Below are positions 5,647 through 6,301 of a stretch of 6,301 bases of DNA, in pieces. This stretch comes from CAYGZA01 sp964354135 (GTDB taxonomy: Bacteria > Planctomycetota > Planctomycetia > Pirellulales > Thermoguttaceae). The stretch's first letter is position 1, and every line of letters starts with the position of its first letter. A program made the position numbers and the translations under genes. The DNA lies in the NCBI GenBank assembly GCA_964354135.1, contig CAYGZA010000356.1, positions 1 through 6,301 on the forward strand, read 5' to 3'. The notes under the pieces were generated by a model. That model saw only the letters and a program-made list of their open reading frames with translations, ran no database searches and was not told the origin of the DNA.

Positions 5647-6096
5647 ATGACGCGCAAAGAAGCGATCCTGAACATGCACCAGGTCTTGATCAAGCGGCGC
5701 GACGCGCTCCGCAAGGCTTTGGCCGGAGATCTAAGCCTGCTTAAGGAGTTGAGGGCCCAAGCGTCCGGCGACGTCGTCGACGCCGCGCTTGACTCCGTGC
5801 AGGACGAAATCAGCTCTCAGCTTGCGGAGGTGGAAAGCCGGGAACTCGCCCGCATTGAGAACGCGCTGCAGCGGATGCGCGAGGGGCAGTACGGCATTTG
5901 CGAGGTCTGCGGCACGAGCATCCCGTTGGCACGGCTCAACGCCCTGCCCTACGCCGCCTTGTGCATCAAGTGCCAGCGGGAGTCCGAGCGGGAAGGCGCC
6001 GGGAGCCGCGCCGACGTCGACTGGAGCCGCCTGCTCGACGTGGGCTCTCACGATGCCGAGCTGTCGATCAGCGACATCGAGCTGGACGTTCCTTGA
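5647..6096 (+). CDS. TraR/DksA-family C4 zinc-finger transcriptional regulator
   Basis: 149 residues, close to E. coli DksA (151). Family members bind RNA polymerase through the secondary channel and, with ppGpp, adjust transcription of rRNA and stress genes. Two antiparallel helices (about 10-38 and 48-80) form the coiled coil. Its tip reads GDVVDAAL, fitting the DxxDxA motif of functional DksA (Asp42, Asp45, Ala47). A C4 zinc finger follows, with Cys85-x2-Cys88 (ICEVCG) and Cys106-x2-Cys109 (CIKCQ). Compared with E. coli DksA, the N-terminal part is shorter and there is an acidic tail of about 40 residues (SRADVDWSRLL to IELDVP). ATG 5647 is supported by GAGGTG (5634-5639) seven bases upstream. 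The gene appears monocistronic with its own promoter and a leader of about 150 nt. Whether it is the housekeeping DksA or a paralogue cannot be told from the window. Confidence 0.9.
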   Translation: MTRKEAILNMHQVLIKRRDALRKALAGDLSLLKELRAQASGDVVDAALDSVQDEISSQLAEVESRELARIENALQRMREGQYGICEVCGTSIPLARLNALPYAALCIKCQRESEREGAGSRADVDWSRLLDVGSHDAELSISDIELDVP

Positions 6097-6118
6097 TCCG
6101 GGACCCGCAGGCCCATAC

Positions 6119-6161
6119 ACTTCCCTACATGCCGTCCGGGGCGGGAAGTCTTGAGGACGGC
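6119..6161 (+). terminator. Alternative hairpins downstream of the DksA-family gene
   Basis: Two 7-bp perfect stems interleave and cannot form together: ACTTCCC (6119-6125) with GGGAAGT (6143-6149), and GCCGTCC (6131-6137) with GGACGGC (6155-6161). They begin 23 bases after the stop. The only T-run is TCTTG, so intrinsic termination would be weak; a 3'-end stabilising structure is possible. Confidence 0.35.
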
Positions 6162-6259
6162 GCACGGCCCTGCGGAAGCGCTTGCTCGCCGGAGGGCGGA
6201 TGGCGCGGTCGGAGGGGAGTACCGCCTCGCCTCGGCGGGGCATTCACCCGGATTATTCA

Positions 6260-6301
6260 GTGCGCCGTGAGAAGGTGTTGGTTTCTCGTGGGTGCAAGTC
6301 C
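6260..6301 (+). mobile_element. 5' end of a group II intron (truncated by window edge)
   Basis: From 6260 the sequence begins GTGCG, the consensus first bases of group II introns. A short hairpin follows (GAGAA 6270-6274 with TTCTC), then GGGTGCAAGTCC (6290-6301), a phrase typical of the 5' part of domain I in bacterial group II introns. The rest, including any reverse transcriptase/maturase ORF and domain V, lies outside the window. It sits 163 bp after the DksA-family stop in non-coding DNA, so insertion there would not break a visible gene. Judged from pattern memory only; about 42 bases are available. Confidence 0.55.

Noticed and set aside
5410..5679. 89-codon minus-strand frame in the intergenic region
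   Set aside because: It overlaps the DksA-family promoter and start, has no motif and no ribosome site, and its composition is unlike neighbouring proteins.

Overview
This window is GC-rich chromosomal DNA from a bacterium that most resembles a planctomycete (Pirellulales-like). That placement is an inference. It rests on gene style (class III aminotransferase, Gfo/Idh/MocA oxidoreductase and xylose-isomerase-like barrel together; an FHA/coiled-coil/two-TM protein), on mostly weak Shine-Dalgarno sequences, and on GGTTCAG-type intergenic repeats. No rRNA, tRNA or CRISPR array is visible.

Left block (1-3269), a small metabolic cluster. On the minus strand a class III PLP aminotransferase (533-1897) is followed by a Gfo/Idh/MocA oxidoreductase (536-1, running off the left edge). 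The two overlap by ATGA, so they are probably translationally coupled. A divergent plus-strand gene (2253-3269) encodes a sugar-phosphate isomerase/epimerase-type TIM barrel. The set suggests amino-sugar or aminocyclitol chemistry (isomerise, oxidise, transaminate), but no substrate can be read from the sequence.

The 355-bp divergent control region (1898-2252) is the most interesting non-coding part. It holds face-to-face sigma70-like promoters for both directions. On the minus strand a compact two-hairpin RNA ends in a terminator with seven U residues, before the aminotransferase start. This could be an attenuator or riboswitch-like leader, or a free small RNA of about 110 nt. Between it and the start codon lie two 27-bp repeats, each containing a perfect hairpin, and three tandem GGTTCAG heptamers.

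Centre (3270-5030). Two hairpins separate the convergent genes. The minus-strand gene encodes an FHA-domain protein with a long coiled coil, a Pro/Glu-rich linker and two C-terminal membrane segments: a probable membrane-anchored phospho-threonine reader.

Right (5031-6301). A 616-bp divergent intergenic region carries a nested inverted-repeat element (5160-5240), then a good sigma70-like promoter with a leader of about 150 nt, a leader hairpin and a possible 19-codon upstream ORF. These precede a TraR/DksA-family zinc-finger regulator (5647-6096) that keeps the DksA DxxDxA tip motif. After its stop come overlapping alternative hairpins. The last 42 bases (6260-6301) look like the 5' end of a group II intron cut by the window edge.
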